A stretch of 64,000 nt of DNA from CAZYTX01 sp964650485 (GTDB taxonomy: Bacteria > RBG-13-61-14 > DATKZS01). Made by a program: the position numbers and the translations under genes. Within the stretch, counting starts at the first letter, position 1; the number at the start of each line of letters is the position of its first letter. The stretch is taken from positions 4,644-68,643 of the forward strand of contig CAZYTX010000016.1 in NCBI GenBank assembly GCA_964650485.1, given 5' to 3'. The notes beneath the pieces were generated by a model. The model saw only the letters and a list, made by a program, of their open reading frames with translations, made no database searches and was not told where the DNA came from. This document shows, one piece after another, positions 16,594 to 24,973 of the stretch.

Positions 16594-17117
16594 TTTTTCG
16601 CCTTGAAGCTTTCGGCGATCTTTCTAAACTCTGGTTCGAAAAATTTCATCGTATCCCGCTCCGCGGTGCAGTAGATAAGGTATGCCGTCTCCTTCCCGGG
16701 AACCGCGTAGAGTCTGACCAGGAGCCGTCTCCTTCCCTGCCTCTGGGTGTACTCGATCCACGCGGCCTCTTTGCCCCCGAGCTCAGCCTCTCCCCTCTCG
16801 ATTATCTTGAAGTCGGTAATCATCTCGAGCATGGAGGGAAGGTTGGCTTCCAGCACGCCCTGAGCGTCAAGGGGCTTTTCCATTTTGGCGGATGCAACGG
16901 AGACGTTCTCGCGGAACTTGTCCTCAGCCGACCGGAGCGGAGATAGCCCCACAACGTCCAGGCCGTAGGCGTCCTCCTTCACCCCCCACTCGGGGGGAAA
17001 CTTTATGGAGAACCCCTTGTCAGCCCGTTCGTAAAAGCCGGGCTCGCGCTCGGTGCAGGCCGGTGCGCACAGAATGAGAAAAGTGATTAGCGCGGTCAGG
17101 GCTTTCGGTTTATTCAT
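16590..17117 (-). CDS. Exported protein, DcrB/PsbP-like fold (paralogue 2)
   Basis: 175-residue exported protein starting at the ATG at 17117 (MNKPKALTALITFLILC...). An upstream in-frame start would only add a hydrophilic tail in front of the signal peptide. The possible lipobox APAC is weak (Ala at -3). The mature region shares the layout of its downstream neighbour: FSIKFPPEWGV, a VLEANLPSMLEM helix, KEAAWIEYTQRQGRRRL and FEPEFRKIAESFK. Function unknown. It is probably co-transcribed with paralogue 1 through the 4-base overlap. Confidence 0.75.
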   Translation of the reverse strand: MNKPKALTALITFLILCAPACTEREPGFYERADKGFSIKFPPEWGVKEDAYGLDVVGLSPLRSAEDKFRENVSVASAKMEKPLDAQGVLEANLPSMLEMITDFKIIERGEAELGGKEAAWIEYTQRQGRRRLLVRLYAVPGKETAYLIYCTAERDTMKFFEPEFRKIAESFKAKK

Positions 17118-17191
17118 CTTCCACTCTTTTCCAAAACAACTCTTATTTCCTGCCTGCGTCGCCAAACGCCAAGAGCGCCAAGGAAGAAAAG

Positions 17192-17725
17192 TTAGTTTCT
17201 ATGCCTTACTCTCGTGCCGGTCCACAGCCTGGACATGGAAAGCCACACCTCCCTTTCCTGGGAGCGGATCTTATTTGAGTTTTTGGCCAGCTCTTCCCTG
17301 ACCCCGGGTTTTTGATCCAGGTACTCCGCCCTTTGCCTTTGCACACTTTCCCCGGGGTTGGAATGGCGGTAAAAAACAGGTGAGACACCGCAGCTCCTGT
17401 AGAGCTTATCCAGCATGGCCGCCCTTTCCTGGTAATGAATTTTAAGGTCCCTCATCGCGCTCATGGGGTCGTTGTTATGGGCCCTCAGAATGCGGAGTAT
17501 GTGCCTGTTGCTGGAAATAATAAGGCGCTGTTTTGTGAGGGCCAGCTTGAAGTGCTTCTCGGGAGGGAGGGGCTCCTGGGCGCGGTCTTTGTCATCTTCG
17601 ACCTGCCCGGCCTTTTCCTCGTCGTCTTGCCCGGAAATAGAAAGAGCGGGGGCACTGATACAAACCACCAGTACAAGCATTGCGCCGGCGAGGAGCCTTG
17701 CGCAGGTTTTACCTTGGCTCTGCAT
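17192..17725 (-). CDS. Exported helical protein (paralogue of the 17809-18420 product)
   Basis: 177-residue protein with an N-terminal signal peptide (ARLLAGAMLVLVVCISAPALS) followed by an acidic stretch and a long helical region. The segment YQERAAMLDKLYRSCGVSP, then FYRHSN, then RQRAEYLDQKPGVREELAKN matches the order HQKNMRDIFTSHGVSGREFY and RQQHLQDNDELKN of the next gene upstream. The two are therefore diverged tandem paralogues with a GVS-x-FY core. I do not recognise a named family. The adjacent pair at 16012-17117 is also duplicated. Confidence 0.65.
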   Translation of the reverse strand: MQSQGKTCARLLAGAMLVLVVCISAPALSISGQDDEEKAGQVEDDKDRAQEPLPPEKHFKLALTKQRLIISSNRHILRILRAHNNDPMSAMRDLKIHYQERAAMLDKLYRSCGVSPVFYRHSNPGESVQRQRAEYLDQKPGVREELAKNSNKIRSQEREVWLSMSRLWTGTRVRHRN

Positions 17726-17808
17726 GTTCTCCGCTTGAGCCGCTACTTCTTCACAGGGTCTTTGCAGCGTTTACAGTTCAGCTATGAGCTGCGAGCGCCT
17801 TTATTCCT

Positions 17809-18420
17809 CTATTCTTCGGCTTCTTCTTTTGCCGGCTGTTTCTGCTGGCCGCCCTTTGGCTCCATGTACTCTTTCATTTTTTCTCTAAGCTCTCTGATTT
17901 CGCTTGTAAGGTTTCTGTATTTATTTTTAAGTTCGTCGTTATCCTGCAGGTGCTGCTGCCTTGTCTGGTATAGCTGCTTTCTGTCCTCGGTCCCGGAGCC
18001 GTAGAACTCCCTTCCCGAGACCCCGTGGGAGGTGAATATATCCCGCATATTCTTCTGGTGCTCCATCCTCTGCTTGCGCAGCTCCTCCTGCAGCTTCTCG
18101 GAACCTGGCTCCTCGCTCTCATAGATGTCTATGGTTTTCTTGTAATGATCGCTTATTGCCGCGAGCCTCTCGATCTGTATCTCCCAGTACTCCGCAGGAG
18201 ATACCGGCTCCACCCCCGCGGCCGCCCCCTGGCCGCCGGGGCCTCGCCGCCCGGGTCCCGGCTTCTTCTGAGCCTGTTCCTGAGCCGGTTCCTTGGTTTC
18301 CGGCTCCTTGATCTCTTCAGCCGACTCCTTTGCCTTTTCCTCTTCCTTCTCGCAAGAAGCAAAGAGCACCAAGGAGCTTACAAGCAGAGCCGACCCCGCC
18401 ATTAAAAGTGCCTTCTTCAT
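17809..18420 (-). CDS. Helical lipoprotein of unknown function
   Basis: 203-residue lipoprotein. The signal peptide ends at the clear lipobox LFASC. A low-complexity Glu/Lys/Pro/Gly linker (about residues 25-70) follows, then a coiled-coil-like helical domain containing GVSGREFYGSG and ending with heptad-rich ELKNKYRNLTSEIRELREKM. The helical part is paralogous to the neighbouring 177-residue product. Probably anchored to the inner or outer membrane facing the periplasm. No known domain recognised. Confidence 0.68.
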   Translation of the reverse strand: MKKALLMAGSALLVSSLVLFASCEKEEEKAKESAEEIKEPETKEPAQEQAQKKPGPGRRGPGGQGAAAGVEPVSPAEYWEIQIERLAAISDHYKKTIDIYESEEPGSEKLQEELRKQRMEHQKNMRDIFTSHGVSGREFYGSGTEDRKQLYQTRQQHLQDNDELKNKYRNLTSEIRELREKMKEYMEPKGGQQKQPAKEEAEE

Positions 18421-18541
18421 AACCTTACCTCCAACTTATTTTAATGATTTGATTTTACCTGCCCCCACCCGGTTCCATGTTTATTATAAATCCCCTGACC
18501 ACCAATTATAAACTTTGCGGGAAGCAGACGTCAACACCGCA

Positions 18542-19945
18542 TCAAACTCCTCCCCCATCTCTTTCATCCGTGGCCTGCATGGACTCCCGGATCATCGCAT
18601 GCAGGTCTTTGTTTATCATGGTCTTCATGGGCTGGCCGCGGCTTTTCTCTATGGCCCTCTTCCTTGCAAAGTAAAACACGAAACCCAGGCCGAACCATGC
18701 TGCAAAAGGTATGGCCCACACGCCCAGGTCGAAGAGCAGCACTACTATAAGCAGCACTGAAGTCACAACCCCCACTACGGGCGCAACGTAGAGCATGGCC
18801 CCTCTCAGCCTGTAGCCTGAGAGGCCGTAAAGCTCAGGCGCGCGCCTTGGCAGGAGCATGGCCGCTATCATCGAGGGTATGAATATTATCATGCCCCCGA
18901 TGGTGGCGTATGAAGCGAACGTCTTTATGCCCGCGTCCATGACCACCGCGGCGATCGAGAGGCCCCACAGAAGGGTGAGAAAGAGCGAGGGTGTGCCGTG
19001 CCTGGATGTCCTGGCAAAAGCCTCCGGCACCAGCCCGTCCTTGGCAACCACCATCAGGGACTTGGTGGCCCACATGAATGTTCCATTGATGGTGGTGGTG
19101 AATGCGAACATGGCGCCCCCTACAAGGAAGAACAAAAAGCCCGGCCATGAGAGGAACTCCTTTGCCGGCTGGGCCAGGCTGGGTTGTGGCCCGGTGGTCC
19201 AGTCGTGCAGGTCCACCGAACCCACTGCGGAGCATGAAACCAGAACGTAGATAAAAGTCACCAGGGGGATGCTTATGAGAAGAGAGCGGGGTATGTTCTT
19301 GCCCGGGCGCTTGATCTCCGCGCCCAGCTCGATCACCGAGTTCGAGCCCTGCAGGGCAAAGGTGAGTATGCACGCCGCGAGCACGAAGCCGCCCCCGCCT
19401 CCCCGGAAAAAAGGGGCGAAGTTGGTGGGGTCGAACTCCTGGAACCCGGAGACCCCGAAGAACACCAATGCGCCCAGGAGCACGGCCACCATGATGGCCT
19501 GGAAGGACGCGGCCAGGGAGATGCCCAGGAGGTTGACGAGGTAGAACACGGTGAGGATCACGATCGCGCCCGGCCTGGCGGGAAGCCAGGGCCAAACCGC
19601 CTTCAGGTAGTGCACGCACTCGGTGGCGTACATGGGCAGGGCGCCCAGCACAAGGCCCAGGGCGTAGCACCACACCCCCACAACCGCCCACAGGGGCGAG
19701 AAAAGACGCGATGGGTAGCGGTAGGTCCCGCCTGTCGTGGGCATGGCCGAGCCCAGCATGCCCACGGTCATCATGATGAAGACTATGGGCACCGCGGCGA
19801 CAATGAAGGCAAGCGGCGCGGACGGCCCGGTGTAGGTCACGGCCAGCGCGGTGAGCGAGAATATGCCCGCGCCTACGGTGGTCCCCACCTCGATGGCCAC
19901 CAGGTCGAAAAGACCCAGCACCCTTTTGAGCCCGAACTCGCTCAA
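18542..19945 (-). CDS. APC-superfamily amino acid permease
   Basis: 467-residue inner-membrane transporter with about 12 hydrophobic helices. The N-terminal segment contains GTTVGAGIFSLTALAV, the APC substrate-binding GAGIF motif of helix 1, and ALQGSNSVIELGAEIKRPGKN matches the helix 6 region of the family (usually G-x-E-E-x-x-NP). Substrate cannot be told from sequence. The best start is a TTG at 19945 giving MSEFGLKRVLGLFD, because GGAGG lies 8 nt upstream. The C-terminus ends in a short charged tail. It stands alone and is divergent from the small membrane gene at 20100. Confidence 0.88.
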   Translation of the reverse strand: MSEFGLKRVLGLFDLVAIEVGTTVGAGIFSLTALAVTYTGPSAPLAFIVAAVPIVFIMMTVGMLGSAMPTTGGTYRYPSRLFSPLWAVVGVWCYALGLVLGALPMYATECVHYLKAVWPWLPARPGAIVILTVFYLVNLLGISLAASFQAIMVAVLLGALVFFGVSGFQEFDPTNFAPFFRGGGGGFVLAACILTFALQGSNSVIELGAEIKRPGKNIPRSLLISIPLVTFIYVLVSCSAVGSVDLHDWTTGPQPSLAQPAKEFLSWPGFLFFLVGGAMFAFTTTINGTFMWATKSLMVVAKDGLVPEAFARTSRHGTPSLFLTLLWGLSIAAVVMDAGIKTFASYATIGGMIIFIPSMIAAMLLPRRAPELYGLSGYRLRGAMLYVAPVVGVVTSVLLIVVLLFDLGVWAIPFAAWFGLGFVFYFARKRAIEKSRGQPMKTMINKDLHAMIRESMQATDERDGGGV

Positions 19946-19968
19946 TCTGTCTTCCTCCCTGCCTGGCG

Positions 19969-19999
19969 ATTATAACGCGGACTGCATCATGCAAGTCAA
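19969..19999 (-). promoter_or_regulatory. Candidate sigma70 promoter for the permease gene
   Basis: On the minus strand TTGACT (19999-19994) and TATAAT (19974-19969) are separated by 19 nt, with the TTG start of the permease about 24 nt downstream of the -10 box. The spacer is slightly long. Confidence 0.4.
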
Positions 20000-20034
20000 T
20001 AAATCCAGGTTTGCGGCGTATTATTGACGAGAAG

Positions 20035-20063
20035 TTGTCACACTTTTGCCGCTGTCTTACAAT
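20035..20063 (+). promoter_or_regulatory. Candidate sigma70 promoter for the DUF4405-like gene
   Basis: TTGTCA (20035-20040), a 17-nt spacer, then TACAAT (20058-20063). The predicted transcript starts near 20070, about 30 nt before the ATG at 20100, leaving room for the GGAGG at 20089-20093. Confidence 0.45.
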
Positions 20064-20099
20064 TTTACAAATGCGCTTTTGCTCGGCCGGAGGATTAAG

Positions 20100-20438
20100 A
20101 TGAAAAGAAAGTGGAAGAATTTCTGGCTGAACCTCCTGATGTTCGTGCAGATACTCATCCTAACTGTCACCGGGATCATCATGAAGTGGGTGCTGCCGCC
20201 CGGAAGCGGCCAAGGACAGGGCAGCGGCCGGGGCCTTGGCAGGTCTCTGAACGACGGCCAGGGCCAGGAGTTGCTACTGGGCCTTGGCAGGCACGACTGG
20301 GGCGACATACACTTCTGGGTAGCGCTCTCCCTGGTGGCCGTGCTGGCCCTCCATCTGTACCTGCACTGGAGCTGGGCGACATCGAGGTTCCGGGCGCTTT
20401 TCGGCCGGGCCGAGACGAGCCACGAAGGGCCTGAATAA
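20100..20438 (+). CDS. Small DUF4405-like membrane protein
   Basis: 112-residue protein with two hydrophobic helices: NFWLNLLMFVQILILTVTGI at the N-terminus and HFWVALSLVAVLALHLYLHW near the C-terminus. Helices of this family carry His residues (HDWGDIHFW, LHLYLHW) in positions resembling the b-heme helices of cytochrome b561-type proteins, so heme binding is possible but not shown. Between the helices is a Gly/Gln-rich repeat-like stretch (GQGQGSGRGLGR... then GLGRHDWG). The ATG at 20100 has GGAGG 6 nt upstream. A longer TTG-initiated reading is less likely. Confidence 0.72.
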   Translation: MKRKWKNFWLNLLMFVQILILTVTGIIMKWVLPPGSGQGQGSGRGLGRSLNDGQGQELLLGLGRHDWGDIHFWVALSLVAVLALHLYLHWSWATSRFRALFGRAETSHEGPE

Positions 20439-20619
20439 GTGGGCCATAGGGGCGGCCTCCTCGGGCGGAAGCGCACGAGCAGCACCCCTCCAACAACCGA
20501 CGGTATGACGTCGCACAGATTAGAGCCACGTCGGGAGGCCGTAGACAGAGCCAGCGACCAGGAGCAGGGATGGAACCATTATCTTACAACTTGGCCCCGG
20601 GACGTGATAAGTTTGAGAC

Positions 20620-21837
20620 ATGACCGAGACTTCCAGCAAAACCGCCCGCAGCCGAGGTGATTGCAAAGGCCCTCATCACTCCTTGGGCAGGCGCATACTC
20701 CGGTTTTCATATCGCTCGGCCGCGGTGGTCCTCGCCGTAATAGCCCTGTTCGAGCTGACTCTCAGGATCATCTACTACCCGAGCTTCGAGTACATGAAGC
20801 TGGTTGAGACCGACCCCTTCAGGTGGTCCCGCCTGCGCGCTGGAGCAATAGAGGAGATTATATTCCAAAGCCCCTCGATCAAGGACCGTCCGCCTCTCAA
20901 GGAGATCAAGGTCAGGGTCAACTCCCATCATATGCGTTCCCGTGAGGAGTATTCCCGTTCAAAGCCCGGCTCACTTTTTAGGGTGGTCTGTCTTGGCGAT
21001 TCCATCACCTTTGGCTGGGACCTTGCCATGGAGTCCACGTATCCATATCTATTGGAGGACCGCCTAAATAGCCAGGGCTCCACGGTGCGCGCCCAGGTCA
21101 TGAACGCCGGGTTCCCCAGCTACACCTCCAGGCAGGGGCTGATCTGGCTCGACCGCGAGCTGCTTTCCTTCTCACCCGACGCGGTGATAGTGCAGTTCGG
21201 GTTCAACGACGCCATGTACTACTGGCTGCGCATGTCCGGCCCTTTGCGCTTCTCACCTGACCGCGAGGTCATGCAGGGTCGGCCCGGGTCCTGGCAGCCC
21301 ATCGAGCAAAAGCTCACCGACCCCCTGACCGAGCTTTTGCACATGTCGCACGCTGGAAGGATCATACTCGCCTCCTTCTCCACTCTCACCCAGGACAAGA
21401 GGGCGGGCACATTCGCGCGCTCCCGGGTCCCCTCGCGAGACTTCCGCGATAACCTCATGGAGATATACAGGTTGTGCAGAGGCAGCGGCGCGCGGACCAT
21501 CCTGGTCGAGCCCTGGGGCACGCAAGAGAAGTACCGCGCGATCATAAGGGCGGTGGCCTCGGAAACGGGCTGTGCGCTGGTCTCCCAGAGCTCCATTATC
21601 GAGCAAGCGCTGAACCACCCCGGCCGGGTGCTGGAGCAGGAGCGCATGCGGCCCCGGGTGCAGAGGCTCCGGGCGCGCTACGGTGACGAGTTCCTGGGCT
21701 CCAATCGCTTGTACTTCTTCCTGGTGGACATGCTTCACCCGAACGAGGTCTCCAACCTGCTCCTGGTGGACAGGATCGTGGACGCGCTCGACATCCAATG
21801 TCAACTTGACAAAAATGACGGCCCGGCTTTAGAATAG
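20620..21837 (+). CDS. Membrane-anchored SGNH/GDSL hydrolase-like protein
   Basis: 405-residue protein with one N-terminal transmembrane helix (about residues 32-50, SAAVVLAVIALFELTLRIIY) and a large, probably periplasmic, SGNH domain. All four blocks are present: CLGDSITFGW (nucleophile Ser), MNAGFPSYTSRQG (oxyanion Gly), VQFGFNDAMYY (Asn) and DMLHPNE (Asp and His). Members act as esterases or acyl hydrolases on lipids or polysaccharide O-acyl groups. The substrate here is unknown. A promoter-like element for the rnf operon overlaps the end of this gene. Confidence 0.82.
   Translation: MTETSSKTARSRGDCKGPHHSLGRRILRFSYRSAAVVLAVIALFELTLRIIYYPSFEYMKLVETDPFRWSRLRAGAIEEIIFQSPSIKDRPPLKEIKVRVNSHHMRSREEYSRSKPGSLFRVVCLGDSITFGWDLAMESTYPYLLEDRLNSQGSTVRAQVMNAGFPSYTSRQGLIWLDRELLSFSPDAVIVQFGFNDAMYYWLRMSGPLRFSPDREVMQGRPGSWQPIEQKLTDPLTELLHMSHAGRIILASFSTLTQDKRAGTFARSRVPSRDFRDNLMEIYRLCRGSGARTILVEPWGTQEKYRAIIRAVASETGCALVSQSSIIEQALNHPGRVLEQERMRPRVQRLRARYGDEFLGSNRLYFFLVDMLHPNEVSNLLLVDRIVDALDIQCQLDKNDGPALE
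21806..21835 (+). promoter_or_regulatory. Strong candidate promoter of the rnf operon
   Basis: TTGACA (21806-21811), an 18-nt spacer and TAGAAT (21830-21835) lie at the very end of the SGNH gene. The predicted start near 21842 leaves a leader of about 170 nt before rnfC. The -35 lies within a small palindrome, GTCAACTTGAC (21800-21810). Confidence 0.5.
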
Positions 21838-21841
21838 TCCA

Positions 21842-22012
21842 TGCTTTTGTGTCATCTTCTTTGAAAGGTCTCGCGGATACAAGGAGTAGTTCAAGTCAGA
21901 CCGCCCTTTTTTGGGAAAGTTGCCATGGGGACGCCGGGAAGTTTGGGGTCCTTGAAAGTTTCCCGCTAACAACTCCCGACATCTCCAGCTTTAAAAGCTT
22001 CGGAGAAAGTAG
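21842..22012 (+). other. Long 5' leader of the rnf operon
   Basis: About 170 nt without a convincing gene. It contains a possible stem (CGGGAA near 21938 with TTCCCG near 21960) and an AGCTTTAAAAGCT palindrome at 21990-22002, close to the GGAGA Shine-Dalgarno of rnfC. It does not match any riboswitch consensus I know. Its length suggests possible post-transcriptional control. Confidence 0.3.
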
Positions 22013-23377
22013 ATGCTTGCTGACCTGGCGAACCTGCTGTTAGGGTACAAGAAGCCAAGGCTCGAGATCAATATCGAGCCTCTGCCCATCTCCGACTTTC
22101 CAATGCCGGAGGCTCTAAGCTTTTCTTTGAGAGCGCCTGCCGGCCCTGACATGAGGCCGCTCGTGGACCAGGGGGAAGAGGTCAGCACCGGCCAGTTCCT
22201 GGCGCACGACGGCGCCGGAGAGACCCTGCCCTCGCCTGTCAAGGGCAAGGTCCTGGGCGTGATTGTGGCCCCCGACCTCCGAGGCGCAAAGACCGGGCGT
22301 GCTATCATGATCGAGCCTTCCGGGGACTCATCTGCCAAGGCCTTCGACGGCCTGGACCCCGAAAAAGAGCAGCTTGAAAAGATATGGGAGCGCATCAGGC
22401 GGGCCGGTGTTCTCACGAACTCCCTTGTCCCCAGGCCACTGTCACGTCTCATCGGGCCGGAGGCAGGCGTTTCCATCCAGACCTTGATCATGCTGGCCGC
22501 GGACCGCGAGCCCGAGGTCCGCTCATCCATGCAGCTCTTCAGGGAGCGCTCAGGGGATGCGATCCATGCCGCGGCCATGCTCTCAAGGATCACAGGCCCG
22601 GACAAGACCCTGCTCGCGGTCCCGAAACCCCTATCCAGCGAGGCATCGAATAAAACCGGAGGCACAGGTGTGGAGGTCTTGCCGGTCCCTCCCGCATACC
22701 CGGACTCCCTGGAGCAGATGGTGGCCATGCGCTCAGGAGGCGCGGCCCGGGTGGTGGCTTTGGAGACCGCGCTCGCGGCCTTCTACGCTGTGCGGGACGG
22801 CAAGGTCCAGGACAGGAAAGTGGTGACCTATATAAGCGGGGCCGGCCGGGCCAGGCGTAACCTGAACGTACCCCTGGGCACAAGGCTGAAGGACGTGTTC
22901 CAATACTTGAACCTATATCCCGGGGACCGCGACAAGGTGGTGGCCGGAGGGCCAATGAGGGGCTATGCCCAGTACTCGCTCGAGACCGCGGTGGACCAGG
23001 GGGTGGACGCCATCATGCTGGCGCCGCACGAGTCACAGGTGGCATGGAGCCACGAGCCCTGCGTGAACTGCGGGGCCTGCGTGGACGTGTGCCCGGTGAA
23101 CCTGCAGCCGCACCTGCTCGGAAGGTACGCGGAGTACGGAATGTTCGACCGGGCCGAGGACATGGGGGTGGAAAGCTGCATCGAGTGCGGGCTGTGCGCA
23201 TGGGCCTGCACCGGCAGGAGGCCGCTCATGCAGTGGCTCAGGCTTGCAAAGCGCGAGGTGCAAAAGAACAGGGCGGCCAGGCAGACCGAGTCTGAAAGGG
23301 AAGAACAGGAAGAACAGGAGCCTGGAACCGAAGGGTCCGAGGCATCCACAGGGCAACAGGTATCAGGGAGCGGTTGA
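22013..23377 (+). CDS. rnfC: RnfC-like subunit with degenerate FMN/NADH site
   Basis: 454-residue soluble subunit of an Rnf complex. The barrel-sandwich N-terminal part, the SLBB-like region (KVVTYISGAGRARRNLNVPL, AGGPMRGY) and two 4Fe-4S motifs (C350, C353, C356, C360 and C389, C392, C395, C399) are all recognisable. The motifs that bind FMN and NADH in canonical RnfC are not. The G-x-GGAGFPT loop is replaced by VLTNSLVPRPLS (133-144), AECEP by ADREP (163-167) and YPSGG by YPDSL (229-233). The fold is retained, but flavin/NADH binding is doubtful. GGAGA precedes the ATG. The stop overlaps the next start (TGATG). Confidence 0.88.
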   Translation: MLADLANLLLGYKKPRLEINIEPLPISDFPMPEALSFSLRAPAGPDMRPLVDQGEEVSTGQFLAHDGAGETLPSPVKGKVLGVIVAPDLRGAKTGRAIMIEPSGDSSAKAFDGLDPEKEQLEKIWERIRRAGVLTNSLVPRPLSRLIGPEAGVSIQTLIMLAADREPEVRSSMQLFRERSGDAIHAAAMLSRITGPDKTLLAVPKPLSSEASNKTGGTGVEVLPVPPAYPDSLEQMVAMRSGGAARVVALETALAAFYAVRDGKVQDRKVVTYISGAGRARRNLNVPLGTRLKDVFQYLNLYPGDRDKVVAGGPMRGYAQYSLETAVDQGVDAIMLAPHESQVAWSHEPCVNCGACVDVCPVNLQPHLLGRYAEYGMFDRAEDMGVESCIECGLCAWACTGRRPLMQWLRLAKREVQKNRAARQTESEREEQEEQEPGTEGSEASTGQQVSGSG

Positions 23378-24360
23378 TGTCCCGGGAGCCGTTGTTAACA
23401 GTAGGCCCGCCGCCGCACTGGCGGAGCCGATCCAGCATTACAAAGACCAACTTTGCCTTTGTGCTGCTGCTCGGGCCTGCGGCGATTGCAGGGGCCATAG
23501 CCTACGGGTTCGGGCCTGATGCCGCGGCCCGCTACGGCCCGGGATCGGCCATGCTCTCCCTTACTGCAAGGCTCATGCAGGAGCTGGGGGTCCCGCCCCC
23601 GGTGCTCTCCTTTTTCGGGGCGCTCGGGGTACTGGCCCTGGGGGTGGGCACGGGCATGCTGTTCGAGTACGCCGTACAGATTCTTTTCCGGCAGCCGTAT
23701 CACGTAACCAACGGTCACGGGGCCCTCATGGGCCTTGTCATGGCCGTGCTCATGCCCCCCACCGTGCCATGGTGGGTGCTGGTCATCGGGGTGGCAATCA
23801 CCATAGTGGTGGGAAAGCAGATTTTCGGGGGCATCGGCGGATACCCCATGCACCCCGCAATTGTGGGCTGGCTCATTATCCTCCTTTCATGGCAGCACCA
23901 CATCTACCCGGTGGGAATGGAGAGCATAGCGGCACAGCACTGGGTGGCCATATTCTTCACCTTCCTGGGGGGCGTGGCACTCATCGCCCTGGGGCATGCG
24001 AGGTGGCAGATACCAGTGGGAGTGATCGCGGGCGTGGCCGCTTCAGCAGCAATATTCCATCTGGCTGTCCCGGACCTGGCCCAAGACATGACGTGGTGGC
24101 AGGGTGCCTGGCAGGAGATCATAACCGGACACGTAATACTGGCCGCCTTCTTCATCGCCACAGACTCCACTTCTTCGCCCGCAAACAAGGCGGCCGTCTG
24201 GATTTACGCGGTGGCCGCGGGAGCATTGATCATGCTCATAAGGGTGTACGGCGTATGGCCGGACGCGGTGCCATTCGCCATTTTGCTGGTGAACATCTTA
24301 AACCCGTTGCTGGACAGGGTCCGGCCCCGGGTGCGGGAGGTCTCGGTGCAGAATGCGTAA
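23377..24360 (+). CDS. rnfD: RnfD-like membrane subunit lacking the covalent FMN loop
   Basis: 327-residue membrane protein with about 9-10 helices, matching RnfD/NqrB. Visible elements are HVTNGHGALMGLVMAVLMPP, KQIFGGIGGYPMHPAIVGW and GHVILAAFFIATDSTSSPAN. In canonical RnfD a periplasmic loop of about 60 residues between MNPAMVGY and the next helices carries the S-x-AT threonine that binds FMN through phosphate. Here the sequence runs almost directly from WLIILLSWQHHIYPVGM to the next helix and no such motif exists. I chose the ATG at 23377, which overlaps the rnfC stop. It overlaps rnfG by 8 bases. Confidence 0.88.
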   Translation: MSREPLLTVGPPPHWRSRSSITKTNFAFVLLLGPAAIAGAIAYGFGPDAAARYGPGSAMLSLTARLMQELGVPPPVLSFFGALGVLALGVGTGMLFEYAVQILFRQPYHVTNGHGALMGLVMAVLMPPTVPWWVLVIGVAITIVVGKQIFGGIGGYPMHPAIVGWLIILLSWQHHIYPVGMESIAAQHWVAIFFTFLGGVALIALGHARWQIPVGVIAGVAASAAIFHLAVPDLAQDMTWWQGAWQEIITGHVILAAFFIATDSTSSPANKAAVWIYAVAAGALIMLIRVYGVWPDAVPFAILLVNILNPLLDRVRPRVREVSVQNA

Positions 24361-24973
24361 GTTCGCCCAGATGATTGTGGTGCTCACCTGCATAGCGCTC
24401 GGGAGCGGGCTGGTTCTGGGCGGGCTCAACACCCTTACCGAGGAGAGAGTGGAGAACAACATCCTGCGCTTCAAGAAGATACCCGCGGTCACCAGCATCT
24501 ATCAGGGCATCACGGAAGAGGAGCTGGGACCCGAAGAGATGGCCGCCCTGGAAGAGCAACTGCTCCAGCAAAGGAAACAGGTGCAGCTTGACGACGGGAC
24601 TCCGGTGACTCTGTTCCCCCTGGAAAAAAATGACAAGCTCTACGCGGTGGCCCTGGAAAAAAGCGGCCAGGGGTTTGAGGGAGAAGTCGGGGTCATGGTC
24701 GGCTTTAAGTTAGACACCGGCGACCTGGTGGGCATCGGGATCACCACGCACTCGGAGACCCCGGGCGTGGGCAGCAGGATAACCGAGGAGGCATTCAGGC
24801 TCCAGTTCAGGGGAATGAGCAAAGACGCTGTCATGAAGGTAAAGAAAGACGGGGGTGACATTGACGCGGTCACCGGGGCCACCTTCTCCAGCAGGGGGGT
24901 GGCAGAGGCCTTACGAGCCGCGGTCAAGCTTTACGAGCAGAACCACAAAGAAATCGAACGGGCGATGAAATGA
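24353..24973 (+). CDS. rnfG: RnfG, covalent-FMN subunit
   Basis: 206-residue subunit with one N-terminal transmembrane helix (FAQMIVVLTCIALGSGLVLGG) and a periplasmic FMN-binding domain. The covalent-flavin motif is present as DAVTGATFSSRGV, with the flavin-bearing Thr predicted at residue 177. The GIGITTHSETPGVGSRI segment is also typical of RnfG/NqrC. It is therefore the one subunit of this complex that keeps a covalent flavin site. It overlaps rnfD and rnfE (ATGA). Confidence 0.92.
   Translation: MRKFAQMIVVLTCIALGSGLVLGGLNTLTEERVENNILRFKKIPAVTSIYQGITEEELGPEEMAALEEQLLQQRKQVQLDDGTPVTLFPLEKNDKLYAVALEKSGQGFEGEVGVMVGFKLDTGDLVGIGITTHSETPGVGSRITEEAFRLQFRGMSKDAVMKVKKDGGDIDAVTGATFSSRGVAEALRAAVKLYEQNHKEIERAMK

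Noticed and set aside
21842..22012. Riboswitch in the rnf leader
   Set aside because: No match to cobalamin, SAM, FMN, c-di-GMP or glycine consensus that I could recognise.
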